Shown: piece by piece, positions 16,107-24,309 of the stretch | Position numbering within the stretch: the stretch's first letter is position 1 | Layout of the letters: each line of letters begins with the position of its first letter | NCBI RefSeq assembly: GCF_040529335.1 | Contig: NZ_CP159534.1 | Span: 3,844,001 to 3,908,000, forward strand | Length of the DNA stretch: 64,000 bases | Source of the DNA: Streptomyces sp. HUAS MG91 | Lineage (GTDB): Bacteria > Actinomycetota > Actinomycetes > Streptomycetales > Streptomycetaceae | Direction: 5' to 3' | Made by a program: the position numbers and the translations under genes | The notes under the pieces: generated by a model | Told to the model about the DNA's origin: nothing | The model's input: only the letters and a program-made list of their open reading frames with translations | Database searches by the model: none

Positions 16107-17135
16107 TCAGCCTTGCCGGATGACCAGTCTGCCACCCTGCCGCTGGGCGACGACTTTGCCCGGGAGATTGATCTCCCCCTGGCCCCGCCATCCGGTGATC
16201 AGGCGGTCGACCTCTTCGATGTGCCGGGCGAACAGCGCACCGGCCGGGGCGCCGGCCTCGATGGCGGCCCGGCGCAGGATGCGGCGGCGCACGGCGGGCG
16301 GCAGCGCGTAGAGCTTGGCGCATTCGAGGAGTCCGGCGGCGTCGCAGACGGATTCGGCGGCCTGTGCGGCCCAGGCGTCCAGCGCGTCGGCATCGTCGCG
16401 GGACAACTGGGCCGTACGGGCGAGCGCCTCGACGACGCCCTTGCCGAGCGCCTTCTCCAGGGCGGGCAGCCCTTCGTGCCGCAGCCGGGATCTCGTATAG
16501 GCGGGATCGGTGTTGTGCGGGTCGTCCCAGACCGGCAGGTGCTGGACGAGACAGGCCTTGCGGGCGGTCTGCCGGTCGAGGTGGAGGAAGGGGCGGCGGT
16601 ACCGGCCGCCCGCCCCGGAGATCGCCGCCATGCCGGACAGGGAGCGGATTCCGGAGCCGCGGGCGAGGCCGAGCAGCACGGTCTCGGCCTGGTCGTCGCG
16701 GGTGTGGCCGAGCAGCACCGCGGACGCGCCGAGGCGCTCGGCGGCGGCGTCGAGGGCGGCGTAGCGGGCGTCGCGGGCGGCCGCTTCCGGCCCTCCGCTC
16801 CGGCCGACCTGCACGGCGACGGACTCGGCCGGGGCCAGTCCGAGGGCGGTCAGGCGCAGGACGACGTCCTCGGCGCGGGTGTCGGAGCCGGACTGCAGAC
16901 CGTGGTCGACGGTGATGCCGCCGGCCCGGATGCCGAGTTTGGGGGCCTCGAAGGCGAGGGCGGAGGCGAGCGCCATGGAGTCGGCGCCGCCGGAACAGGC
17001 GACGAGGACCAGGGGCCGCTCGGGGGGTGTGGGGGGTGCGGTGGGGGTGGGGGATGCGGGCTGTGCGTTGAGGATGTCGTGGAGGACGCGGCGGACCGCC
17101 AGGCGTATCGCCGCGACCGCAGGATGGGGACCCAT
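16107..17135 (-). CDS. tilS: tRNA(Ile)-lysidine synthetase
   Basis: 342 residues. It changes C34 of the CAU-anticodon tRNA-Ile to lysidine so that it reads AUA. The N-type ATP pyrophosphatase loop SGGADS is at residues 48-53, followed by [12 protein letters not shown] and [20 protein letters not shown], the TilS hallmark. The protein lacks the large C-terminal tRNA-binding domain of the E. coli enzyme, as usual in actinobacteria. Residues 25-40 are a Pro/Thr-rich insert before the P-loop. Its promoter should lie in the 209 bases up to the metalloprotease stop; that gap holds the short inverted repeat GAGCCGT-TCACC-ACGGCTC. Confidence 0.94.
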   Translation of the reverse strand: MGPHPAVAAIRLAVRRVLHDILNAQPASPTPTAPPTPPERPLVLVACSGGADSMALASALAFEAPKLGIRAGGITVDHGLQSGSDTRAEDVVLRLTALGLAPAESVAVQVGRSGGPEAAARDARYAALDAAAERLGASAVLLGHTRDDQAETVLLGLARGSGIRSLSGMAAISGAGGRYRRPFLHLDRQTARKACLVQHLPVWDDPHNTDPAYTRSRLRHEGLPALEKALGKGVVEALARTAQLSRDDADALDAWAAQAAESVCDAAGLLECAKLYALPPAVRRRILRRAAIEAGAPAGALFARHIEEVDRLITGWRGQGEINLPGKVVAQRQGGRLVIRQG

Positions 17136-17344
17136 GTCCGGTTCCCTTCATTCCGTTGTCTAGGGGGGTGGGCGCCAACTCGTGAGCCGTTCACCACGGC
17201 TCAGTCGCTCAACGGTGACTCGGTGATTTCGGTCACGCAGAGTGTGTCGATGGTGACAGAGCCGAGCCATTCCCTGAGCATTGCACGCCTGCCCACGGGC
17301 CACGGTCCCTCGGATGGGTGATCCTGAGCAATTTTGGGCGTGCC

Positions 17345-18502
17345 TTACGTGGCGTCGTGGGCGCCGTCTGTCTTGTTGTGCACCCGCGCGACCCAGTCCG
17401 CCGGTTTGGCGATCTCCGCCTTGGTCGGGAGCGTGTTCGGTGACGTCCAGACGCGGTTGAAGCCGTCCATGCCGACCTGGTCGACGACGGCGCGTACGAA
17501 CCGCTCGCCGTCGCGGTACTGGCGCAGCTTGGCGTCGAGGCCGAGGAGCCTGCGCAGGGCCATGTCGAGCCGGGAGGCGCCCTTCTGGCGGCGCTGCTGG
17601 AACTTCTCGCGGATCTCGGCCACGGTCGGCACGACGTCCGGGCCGACGCCGTCCATCACGTAGTCCGCGTGCCCTTCGAGCAGGGACATCACGGCGGTGA
17701 GACGGGCGAGGACCTCGCGCTGGGCGGGCGACTGGACCAGCTCGACCAGGGAGCGGCCGCCGTCGTCGCGCTCCTCGTCGTCCCCGTCGGTCCGTCCGCC
17801 CGCGAGGGACTGCGCGGCTTCCCTGATCCGCTCCAGGAACGTCGACGGGTCGACCTCGGTCTCGTCGAGGAACGACTGGATCTCGCCCTCCAGGTGGTCG
17901 CGCAGCCAGGGCACGGCGGTGAACTGGGTGCGGTGGGTCTCCTCGTGGAGGCAGACCCAGAGCCTGAAGTCGTGCGGGTCGACGTCGAGTTCGCGCTCCA
18001 CGTGGACGATGTTCGGCGCGACGAGCAGGAGCCTGCCGCCGCCGTTCGGCGCGGCCGGGAGGTCGCTGGTGGCGGGGGCGAAGGTCTCGTACTGGCCGAG
18101 CACGCGGGAGGACAGGAACGACAGCAGCATGCCCAGCTCGACGCCGGTGACCTTGCCGCCGACCGCGCCGAGGACGGCGCCGCCGGGGCCGGGGCCGCGG
18201 CGCTCCTGCATCTTGTCGAGCAGCGGCTTGAGGAGTTCGCGGAAGCCGGCGACGTTGGCCTTCACCCAGCCCGGGCGGTCCACCACCAGGACGGGGGTGT
18301 CGTGCATGTCGTCGGAGGCCATGCGCGTGTACGCGCGCACGTGCTCCTCCGACGCCTTGGCGTGCCGGCGCAGCTCGGAGACGACGGCGCGCGCCTCGTC
18401 ACGGCTCACCTCCGGGCCGGGCCGTACGAGTCGGGTCGCCGTCGCCACCGCGAGGTTCCAGTCGACCATTCCTGCCGAAGCCGCACTGCCGAAGCTCGTC
18501 AT
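17345..18502 (-). CDS. Zinc-dependent metalloprotease of the DUF2342 family
   Basis: 385 residues from ATG 18502. The zinc-binding HEETH is at residues 186-190, in the context RLWVCLHEETHRTQFTAVPW; a second conserved stretch, LTAVMSLLEGHADYVMDGVG, supplies the third ligand (Glu or His). This actinobacterial family was first annotated as coenzyme F420 biosynthesis-associated because of phyletic pattern; its substrate is unknown. No signal peptide is visible, so it is probably cytoplasmic. The conserved position between tilS and a D,D-carboxypeptidase gene gives no further hint. Confidence 0.9.
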   Translation of the reverse strand: MTSFGSAASAGMVDWNLAVATATRLVRPGPEVSRDEARAVVSELRRHAKASEEHVRAYTRMASDDMHDTPVLVVDRPGWVKANVAGFRELLKPLLDKMQERRGPGPGGAVLGAVGGKVTGVELGMLLSFLSSRVLGQYETFAPATSDLPAAPNGGGRLLLVAPNIVHVERELDVDPHDFRLWVCLHEETHRTQFTAVPWLRDHLEGEIQSFLDETEVDPSTFLERIREAAQSLAGGRTDGDDEERDDGGRSLVELVQSPAQREVLARLTAVMSLLEGHADYVMDGVGPDVVPTVAEIREKFQQRRQKGASRLDMALRRLLGLDAKLRQYRDGERFVRAVVDQVGMDGFNRVWTSPNTLPTKAEIAKPADWVARVHNKTDGAHDAT

Positions 18503-18579
18503 GCGTCAACGGTACGTGACCCTTCGGGTACAGGGAGGGGGTTGAACCCTGACTGAACCCTGACACCCGCTCCTCGCTG

Positions 18580-20046
18580 TCAGCGGCAGCCGCAGTTGGC
18601 GACGGAGGACGCGAGCCGGTCCAGGACGGCCTGGGCGGACTGGGGCCCGGGGGCGCCCTCGGTCATGAACGCGAAGACGAGCAGCCGGCCGTCGGCGTCG
18701 ACGACGGAGCCGGCCAGGGTGTTCACGCCGGTGAGGGTGCCGGTCTTGGCGCGGACCAGGCCGGTTCCGGAGGCGTCTGCCCGGTCCGCGTAGCGGTGGG
18801 CGAGGGTGCCGGTGAAGCCGGCCACGGGCAGGCCGGTGAGCAGGGAGCGCAGTTCGGGGCGGCCGCGGTCGGCGGCCTCGGCGAGCAGGCCGGTGAGGAG
18901 CGCGGCGGAGGCCTTGTCGGTGCGGTCCAGGCCGCTGCCGTCGGAGAAGTGGGCGCCGGACAGCGGCAGCCCGAGCGTCTTGAGCTGCTTCTTGATGGCC
19001 CGGCCTGCGCCGTCGAAGTCGTGGCTCTCGTCGGCGGCGATCGCGGTCTGCCGGGCGAGGGCCTCGGCGATGTCGTTGTCGCTGTTGGTCAGCATGCGTT
19101 CGACGAGCGCCGACAGGGGCGGCGACTCGACCTTCGCGAGGTCCTCGGCCTGCCCGGAGGCCTTGCTGGGGCTCGGGGCGCCCTTGGTCCTGATCCCGCG
19201 CTCGTGGAGCAGGTCCGCGAACTTCTGCGCGGCCGACGCCGCGGGGTCGGCGGCGCGCGGCACGGGGCCGCTGTTGGAGTCGTCGGTGCGGGCCTCGTCG
19301 GCCATCAGGGCGGAGACCTGGGCGAGGTTGTCGTTGACGCCGATGGGGTGCAGCGAGGGCCCCGAGTACAGCGAGGTGTCGTACGAGAGGGTGACCTCGG
19401 TGGTGCCGCGGTCCTTGAGGGAGGCGGCGGTCCGGTCGGCGAGGGTGCCCAGGTCCGCGGCGTCGTAGGGGTTCTTCTCGCGGGCCGTCAGGGTGGGGTC
19501 GCCGCCGCCGATCAGGACGAGTTCCTTCGCGTCCTTCTCCAGGGCCGTGCGGGTGGCGATGCGGTGGTCGGGGCCCGCCGCCGTGAGCGCGGCGACCGCG
19601 GTGGCCAGCTTCGTGGTGGAGGCGGGGGTGAGGGCGTCGCCCGCCGACTTCCCGTAGAGCCGCTTTCCGGTGACGGCGTCCACGACGGCGGCGGTGCGGC
19701 GCGAGCCCAGGGCGGCGTCCTTGAGCAGCGGGTCGAGTACGTCGGCCAGGGCGTGCTCCGTCGGGCCGGGCACCGACGCCCCGGGCGCGGCGAGCACCGC
19801 GGGGGCGCTGGGGGCGGCGGACGGGGCCCCCGGGGACGTACGGCCGTGATCTGCACCACCCCGGCTGCCCTGGGAGACCGCCCGGTCCGCCTCGGCCTTA
19901 CGCTGGCCGGAGGAGTCCCAGGGGCCGGTCGCGACCGCCACCAGGGCGGCGAAGGCCACACCCACCGCCGTCGCTCCCACCGTGAACTGCTTGGTCTTGG
20001 TCTTCGCAACGCCCGTCACGAGCTGCGAAGCCTTCAGCTCCGGCAC
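18580..20046 (-). CDS. dacB: D-alanyl-D-alanine carboxypeptidase/endopeptidase (peptidase S13, PBP4 type)
   Basis: 488 residues from GTG 20046 (AAGGGG upstream); a GTG at 20091 would add 15 residues. A single signal anchor (FTVGATAVGVAFAALVAVA) is followed by a Pro/Ser/Ala-rich linker and the low-molecular-weight class C penicillin-binding domain. The active-site tetrad STTK is at 143-146, SDN occurs in MLTNSDNDIAE, and KTG in RAKTGTLTG. It trims or hydrolyses D-Ala-D-Ala cross-links in peptidoglycan on the outer face of the membrane. Divergent from the pyrophosphatase gene, with only 86 bases between the starts. Confidence 0.93.
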   Translation of the reverse strand: MPELKASQLVTGVAKTKTKQFTVGATAVGVAFAALVAVATGPWDSSGQRKAEADRAVSQGSRGGADHGRTSPGAPSAAPSAPAVLAAPGASVPGPTEHALADVLDPLLKDAALGSRRTAAVVDAVTGKRLYGKSAGDALTPASTTKLATAVAALTAAGPDHRIATRTALEKDAKELVLIGGGDPTLTAREKNPYDAADLGTLADRTAASLKDRGTTEVTLSYDTSLYSGPSLHPIGVNDNLAQVSALMADEARTDDSNSGPVPRAADPAASAAQKFADLLHERGIRTKGAPSPSKASGQAEDLAKVESPPLSALVERMLTNSDNDIAEALARQTAIAADESHDFDGAGRAIKKQLKTLGLPLSGAHFSDGSGLDRTDKASAALLTGLLAEAADRGRPELRSLLTGLPVAGFTGTLAHRYADRADASGTGLVRAKTGTLTGVNTLAGSVVDADGRLLVFAFMTEGAPGPQSAQAVLDRLASSVANCGCR

Positions 20047-20132
20047 CGCGGACCAGCCCCTTTCGCGATCACACACCTGCGTAGGGGACACTTAACCACC
20101 AGACGTTTGTGTTGATCATGGAGGAGCCACCG

Positions 20133-20624
20133 GTGGAGTTCGACGTCACGATCGAGATTCCGAAGGGATCGCGGAACAAGTACGAGGTCGACCACGAGAC
20201 CGGTCGCATCCGTCTCGACCGTCGTCTGTTCACCTCGACCGCCTACCCGACGGACTACGGCTTCGTCGAGAACACGCTCGGCGAGGACGGCGACCCGCTG
20301 GACGCGCTGGTCATCCTGGACGAGCCGACGTTCCCGGGCTGCCTCATCAAGTGCCGCGCGATCGGCATGTTCCGGATGACGGACGAGGCCGGCGGCGACG
20401 ACAAGCTGCTGTGCGTCCCCGCGACGGACCCGCGGATGGAGCACCTGCGCGACATCCACCACGTCTCCGAGTTCGACCGCCTGGAGATCCAGCACTTCTT
20501 CGAGGTCTACAAGGACCTGGAGCCCGGCAAGTCCGTCGAGGGCGCCGACTGGGTCGGCCGCGTCGAGGCCGAGGCCGAGATCGAGCGTTCGTACAAGCGC
20601 GCTCAGGACCAGGGCGGCCACTGA
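20133..20624 (+). CDS. ppa: Inorganic pyrophosphatase (family I)
   Basis: 163 residues from GTG 20133, preceded by GGAGGAG with six-base spacing; an ATG at 20118 is upstream of that ribosome site. It hydrolyses pyrophosphate to phosphate in the cytoplasm, pulling biosynthetic reactions. The metal-binding signature [10 protein letters not shown] and the active-site residues in [30 protein letters not shown] and [11 protein letters not shown] are intact; length is that of bacterial hexameric enzymes. The window also encodes a membrane proton-pumping pyrophosphatase at 57.4-59.8 kb, so both soluble and energy-conserving routes exist. Confidence 0.96.
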   Translation: MEFDVTIEIPKGSRNKYEVDHETGRIRLDRRLFTSTAYPTDYGFVENTLGEDGDPLDALVILDEPTFPGCLIKCRAIGMFRMTDEAGGDDKLLCVPATDPRMEHLRDIHHVSEFDRLEIQHFFEVYKDLEPGKSVEGADWVGRVEAEAEIERSYKRAQDQGGH

Positions 20625-20657
20625 TCTGTAGGGCGTAGTGTCCTTACGCTGTCCGCC

Positions 20658-20693
20658 GGACGGGCCGTACGACATCTGTCGTGCGGCCCGTCC
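20658..20693 (+). terminator. Terminator after ppa
   Basis: 16-bp stem (20658-20673 with 20678-20693, core GGACGGGCCGTACGAC) with loop ATCT and one G-T pair, followed by GCGTTTCTG; 33 bases after the ppa stop. Confidence 0.8.
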
Positions 20694-20775
20694 GCGTTTC
20701 TGTGCGCATACTGAGGCGTACCGGAGGTAGACGCCTGAAGAGGCGTGATCATCAGAAGGGTGAGAAGGGCACGAG

Positions 20776-22452
20776 GTGACGGACCGGGAGACCGAGGCCC
20801 CCGAGGACCGCAAGCCGCAGTCCGACGAGGCACGCAGCGCGTTCACGCAACCCATCGGGATCGTGGCACCCGCCCCGGTGGTGGAGGAGGAGTCCTCCTC
20901 GACGACCTCGGAGTTCGCGCTCCCCGAGGGGTTCAACGCACCGCCCGCCGAGCCGGTCGAGCAGGAGGGGTCGGCGTTCACGCCGCCGCGGACGTACAGC
21001 GCCAGGCAGTCGCCGCCGGCCTTCACCCCGGCGCACGGCATTCCGGTGATCCGGCTGACCAAAGAGGCGCCCTGGCAGGACCGGATGCGCACGATGCTGC
21101 GGCTGCCGGTCGCCGAGCGGCCCGCGCCGGAGAAGCCGCAGAAGGAGGACGAAGCCGGGCCCGCCGTGCCGCGCGTGCTCGACCTGACGCTGCGTATCGG
21201 GGAGCTGCTGCTCGCCGGGGGCGAGGGCGCCGAGGACGTGGAGGCGGCGATGTTCGCCGTGTGCCGGTCCTACGGGCTCGACCGGTGCGAGCCGACGGTG
21301 ACGTTCACGCTGCTGTCGATCACGTTCCAGCCGTCGCTGGTGGACGACCCGGTGACGGCGTCGCGCACCGTGCGGCGCCGGGGCACCGACTACAACCGGC
21401 TCGCGGCCGTGTTCCGGCTGGTCGACGACATCAGCGACACGGACGACGAGGCCGCCCACATCTCCCTGGAGGACGCCTACCGGCGGCTCGCGGAGATCCG
21501 CCGCAACCGGCACCCCTACCCGGGCTGGGCGCTCACCGGGGCGAGCGGGCTGCTCGCCGGGTCCGCCTCGATCCTCGTCGGCGGTGACCTCATCGTGTTC
21601 GTCGCCGCGGCGATCGGCGCGATGCTGGGCGACCGGCTGGCGTGGCTGTGCGCGGGGCGCGGATTCCCGGAGTTCTACCAGTTCACAGTGGCCGCGATGC
21701 CGCCCGCCGCGATCGGCATCCTGCTGACCATGGCCCACAACTACGTGGATGTGCGCGCGTCCGCGGTGATCACCGGTGGGCTGTTCGCGCTGCTGCCCGG
21801 GCGGGCGCTGGTGGCCGGTGTGCAGGACGGCCTGACCGGCTTCTACATCACGGCCGCGGCCCGCCTGCTGGAGGTCATGTACTTCTTCGTGGGCATCGTC
21901 GTCGGCGTGCTGATCATGCTGTACGTGGGGGTGCAGCTGCACGCGCAGCTCAACCCGGACGCCGCGCTGTCGGGGACCCCGCGGCCCTACTGGCAGATCG
22001 CCTCGTCGATGGCTCTGTCACTGGCCTTCGCCGTGCTGTTGCAGCAGGAGCGGTCGACGGTGATCGCCGTGACGCTCAACGGCGGGGTCGCCTGGGTGAT
22101 CTACGGGGCGATGCACAACGCGGGCGGGATCTCGCCGGTGGCGTCCACCGCCGCCGCGGCGGGGCTCGTCGGGTTGTTCGGGCAGCTGTTCTCGCGGTAT
22201 CAGTTCGCGTCGGCGCTGCCGTACGTGACCGCCGCGATCGGGCCTCTGTTGCCGGGTTCCGCGACGTACTTCGGGCTGTTGGCCATTGCGCAGAGCGATG
22301 TGGACAAGGGGCTGGTGTCGCTGTCGAAGGCCGCCGCGCTTGCCATGGCCATCGCGATCGGGGTGAACCTGGGTGGGGAGATCTCCCGCCTCTTCATCAA
22401 GTCGCCCGGCGCCGAGGGGCGGCGTGCCGCCAAGCGCACCCGGGGCTTCTAG
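20776..22452 (+). CDS. ThrE-family threonine/serine exporter
   Basis: 558 residues from GTG 20776 (AGAAGGG upstream). A Pro/Glu-rich cytoplasmic region of about 130 residues leads into the fused ThrE core: first the soluble, amphipathic DUF1212 half (RVLDLTLRIGELLLAGGEGAEDVEAA through NRHPYPGW), then about ten membrane helices covering the DUF1212 and DUF3815 parts. The motif GGEGAEDVE is the family signature. ThrE proteins export threonine and serine driven by the proton gradient. This is the single-chain form, as in Corynebacterium. Transcribed alone, from a promoter between the ppa terminator and the start. Confidence 0.88.
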   Translation: MTDRETEAPEDRKPQSDEARSAFTQPIGIVAPAPVVEEESSSTTSEFALPEGFNAPPAEPVEQEGSAFTPPRTYSARQSPPAFTPAHGIPVIRLTKEAPWQDRMRTMLRLPVAERPAPEKPQKEDEAGPAVPRVLDLTLRIGELLLAGGEGAEDVEAAMFAVCRSYGLDRCEPTVTFTLLSITFQPSLVDDPVTASRTVRRRGTDYNRLAAVFRLVDDISDTDDEAAHISLEDAYRRLAEIRRNRHPYPGWALTGASGLLAGSASILVGGDLIVFVAAAIGAMLGDRLAWLCAGRGFPEFYQFTVAAMPPAAIGILLTMAHNYVDVRASAVITGGLFALLPGRALVAGVQDGLTGFYITAAARLLEVMYFFVGIVVGVLIMLYVGVQLHAQLNPDAALSGTPRPYWQIASSMALSLAFAVLLQQERSTVIAVTLNGGVAWVIYGAMHNAGGISPVASTAAAAGLVGLFGQLFSRYQFASALPYVTAAIGPLLPGSATYFGLLAIAQSDVDKGLVSLSKAAALAMAIAIGVNLGGEISRLFIKSPGAEGRRAAKRTRGF

Positions 22453-22460
22453 CACCGGGT

Positions 22461-22527
22461 CCGCCGTTGGGCCGTCGTTCGTCTGACGGCCGGTGGCCGC
22501 TTCTCGCGCAGTTCCCCGCGCCCCTGA
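22461..22527 (-). repeat. Dispersed intergenic Streptomyces repeat, copy A
   Basis: Read on the minus strand, this 65-base element begins with TCAGGGGCGCGGGGAACTGC and matches the element at 37111-37175 at 58 of 65 positions with no gap. It sits between convergent genes (the ThrE-like exporter and DedA). The GGGGCGCGGGGAACTGCGCGA core recurs many times in Streptomyces genomes in my memory. Confidence 0.75.
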
Positions 22528-22559
22528 GGCATGCGCTGCGCGCAGCCTCCCCCGCAGGA

Positions 22560-23255
22560 CTAGCGCTTGGCGTGGCGGCCCCGCTGGGCCGACGGCTGGG
22601 TCCCGCTCTCGGCACCCGGCACCGGCGGAGCCTTCTTCGCCTTGCTGCGCGCGCGCAGGAACTCGATGGCGATCGGCACCACCGAGACGAGGACGATCAG
22701 GATCAGGATCGCCTCGATGTTCTGGTGCACGAAGTCGATGTTGCCGAGCCAGGAGCCGAGCAGGGTCACGCCCGCGCCCCAGAGCACCCCGCCGATCACG
22801 TTGAACGTGATGAACGAGCGGTACCGCATCCCCGAGACACCCGCGATGATCGGCGTGAACGTGCGCACGATCGGCACGAAGCGGGCCAGGACCAGGGACT
22901 TCGGGCCGTACTTCTCGAAGAACTCGTGCGCCTTCGTCACGTTCTCCTGCTTGAAGATCTTCGAGTCCGGCCGCTTGAACAGCGACGGACCGACCTTCTT
23001 GCCGAAGAGGTAGCCGGCCTGGTCACCGAGGATCGCGGCGAGACAGATCAGCGCGATGGCGGCCCAGAGCGGGAAGTCCAGGGTGCCCGCCGTGATCAGC
23101 AGACCGCAGGTGAACAGGAGCGAGTCGCCCGGCAGGAAGAAGCCGATCAGCAGGCCGGACTCGGCGAACACGATCAGGAGCAGACCCCAGATGCCGAACG
23201 TGTTCAGCAGATGGTCCGGGTCCAGCCAGCTGGGTCCGAGAGCAAGTGTCATCAC
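22560..23255 (-). CDS. DedA family membrane protein
   Basis: 231 residues from GTG 23255 or the adjacent ATG 23252 (AGGAG upstream). The SNARE-associated/VTT core is present: a re-entrant region with FAESGLLIGFFLPGDSLLF and, later, GPKSLVLARFVPIVRTFTPI followed by AGVSGMRYRSF, which contain the conserved Glu, Asp and two Arg residues needed by DedA proteins. Bacterial members flip lipids such as undecaprenyl phosphate and help maintain membrane potential and drug resistance. The C-terminal 40 residues are basic and cytoplasmic. Single gene; no obvious partner. Confidence 0.9.
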   Translation of the reverse strand: MMTLALGPSWLDPDHLLNTFGIWGLLLIVFAESGLLIGFFLPGDSLLFTCGLLITAGTLDFPLWAAIALICLAAILGDQAGYLFGKKVGPSLFKRPDSKIFKQENVTKAHEFFEKYGPKSLVLARFVPIVRTFTPIIAGVSGMRYRSFITFNVIGGVLWGAGVTLLGSWLGNIDFVHQNIEAILILIVLVSVVPIAIEFLRARSKAKKAPPVPGAESGTQPSAQRGRHAKR

Positions 23256-23405
23256 GGGTCCGGACTCCTGGAGGGATAGAAAGACAACAGCAACGGCTAG
23301 GCAAAGTTACCAACGCCGGGTGAGCTTGCCAGGTTCCACCGTCCCCCTCGGGCCGCGCTGTGCCGCAACTGTGGCAATCCTGTCGGTATGGCCGGTGCGG
23401 ACGGC

Positions 23406-24164
23406 TCACACGTTGCGCACCGCGTTCGCGTGGATCGCGTCCCGCAGGTGCTCGGCGACCCCCTCGCCCCTCGCGTCGTAGAACGCCTTGAAGCGCTCGT
23501 CGGCCACGTACATGTCACCCAGGCACACGTGCATCTCGTACGGGCAGTCGTAGAACCAGCGCGAGATGTGCCGCCGGTGCTCCTCGGCCAGGTCCATGGC
23601 GCTCTCGCCCTCGGCGTCCGCGCCGGCGGCGACCAGGGCGGCGTAGCGCGCGCTCCAGTCGTCGACCTCGGCCTGGAGCCGCTTCCAGTCCGCCTTGGTG
23701 TACGTGGCGGCGCGGCGCTGCGACTCGGCGTACGCGTCGGTGCCTCCCCAGCGCTCCTCGGCCTCCTCGCGGTGGCGCTCGGGGTCCTTGTCCCCGAAGA
23801 CCTCGAACCGTTCCTCTGGCGTGAGCCGGATGCCCATCTTCTGTGCCTCCATGGCGTGTTCGACGGCCTCGGCCATCTTCCGCAGTTTCCCGATCCGTGC
23901 GACGAGCAGGTCGTGCTGGCGGCGCAGGTGCTCCCGGGGGTCGGTCGCCGGGTCGTCGAGCAGGGCGTGGACCTCGTCGAGGGGGAAGCCGAGTTCCCGG
24001 TAGAAGAGGATCCGCTGGAGCCGGTCGAGGTCCTGCTCGCTGTAGCGGCGGTGTCCCGCACGGCTGCGCTCGCTCGGCACGAGCAGGCCGATCTCGTCGT
24101 AGTGGTGCAGGGTGCGCACCGTGACCCCGGCGAATCCGGCCACCCGGCCCACCGACCAGCTCAT
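23406..24164 (-). CDS. tipA: MerR-family thiostrepton-responsive activator TipAL orthologue
   Basis: 252 residues, one fewer than TipAL of S. lividans. Residues 1-75 are the MerR winged helix (VGRVAGFAGVTVRTLHHYDE), 76-109 the dimer coiled coil, and 110-252 the TipAS drug-binding domain (pfam TipAS). Cys214, which bonds covalently to thiopeptides in TipA, is conserved (EMHVCLGDMYV), as is Cys207. Met110 (MGIRLTPEERFEVFGD) is preceded by GGAGG at eight bases, so the short TipAS isoform can start at 23837. The gene has a MerR-type promoter with a dyad in a 19-bp spacer (24209-24239) and is probably autoactivated on binding thiopeptides. Divergent from a ClC-type channel gene. Confidence 0.93.
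   Translation of the reverse strand: MSWSVGRVAGFAGVTVRTLHHYDEIGLLVPSERSRAGHRRYSEQDLDRLQRILFYRELGFPLDEVHALLDDPATDPREHLRRQHDLLVARIGKLRKMAEAVEHAMEAQKMGIRLTPEERFEVFGDKDPERHREEAEERWGGTDAYAESQRRAATYTKADWKRLQAEVDDWSARYAALVAAGADAEGESAMDLAEEHRRHISRWFYDCPYEMHVCLGDMYVADERFKAFYDARGEGVAEHLRDAIHANAVRNV
23835..23850 (-). promoter_or_regulatory. Internal ribosome site and start for the TipAS isoform
   Basis: On the minus strand GGAGG is followed after eight bases by ATG at 23837-23835, codon 110 of tipA. The same codon is the documented start of free TipAS protein in S. lividans, made in large excess over TipAL. Confidence 0.65.
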
Positions 24165-24208
24165 GCGCCGCCCTCTCTCCTGGATGCCCTCCGTGCCGTA
24201 CGGGGATC

Positions 24209-24239
24209 AGCCTGGGCCCTCACGTCACGTGAGGTGCAA
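24209..24239 (-). promoter_or_regulatory. TipA-type promoter and operator
   Basis: On the minus strand: -35 TTGCAC (24239-24234), a 19-bp spacer, and -10 CAGGCT (24214-24209). The spacer contains the dyad CCTCACGT-n-ACGTGAGG (24218-24234, perfect 8+1+8). The over-long spacer with a central dyad is the signature of MerR-family activation, and the same -35 and dyad occur in the well known tipA promoter as I recall it. The tipA ATG lies 45 bases downstream. Confidence 0.85.
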
Positions 24240-24309
24240 GTCGTTCCGGCGCGCATCCGGCGAAATCCTTCCGGGTGTTATGTAGGGAATGTCCGCTTAG
24301 GGTGACGGC

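Noticed and set aside
17186-17204. Inverted repeat GAGCCGT-TCACC-ACGGCTC upstream of tilS
   Set aside because: Short, with no T-run and no matching regulator nearby; noted under tilS only.
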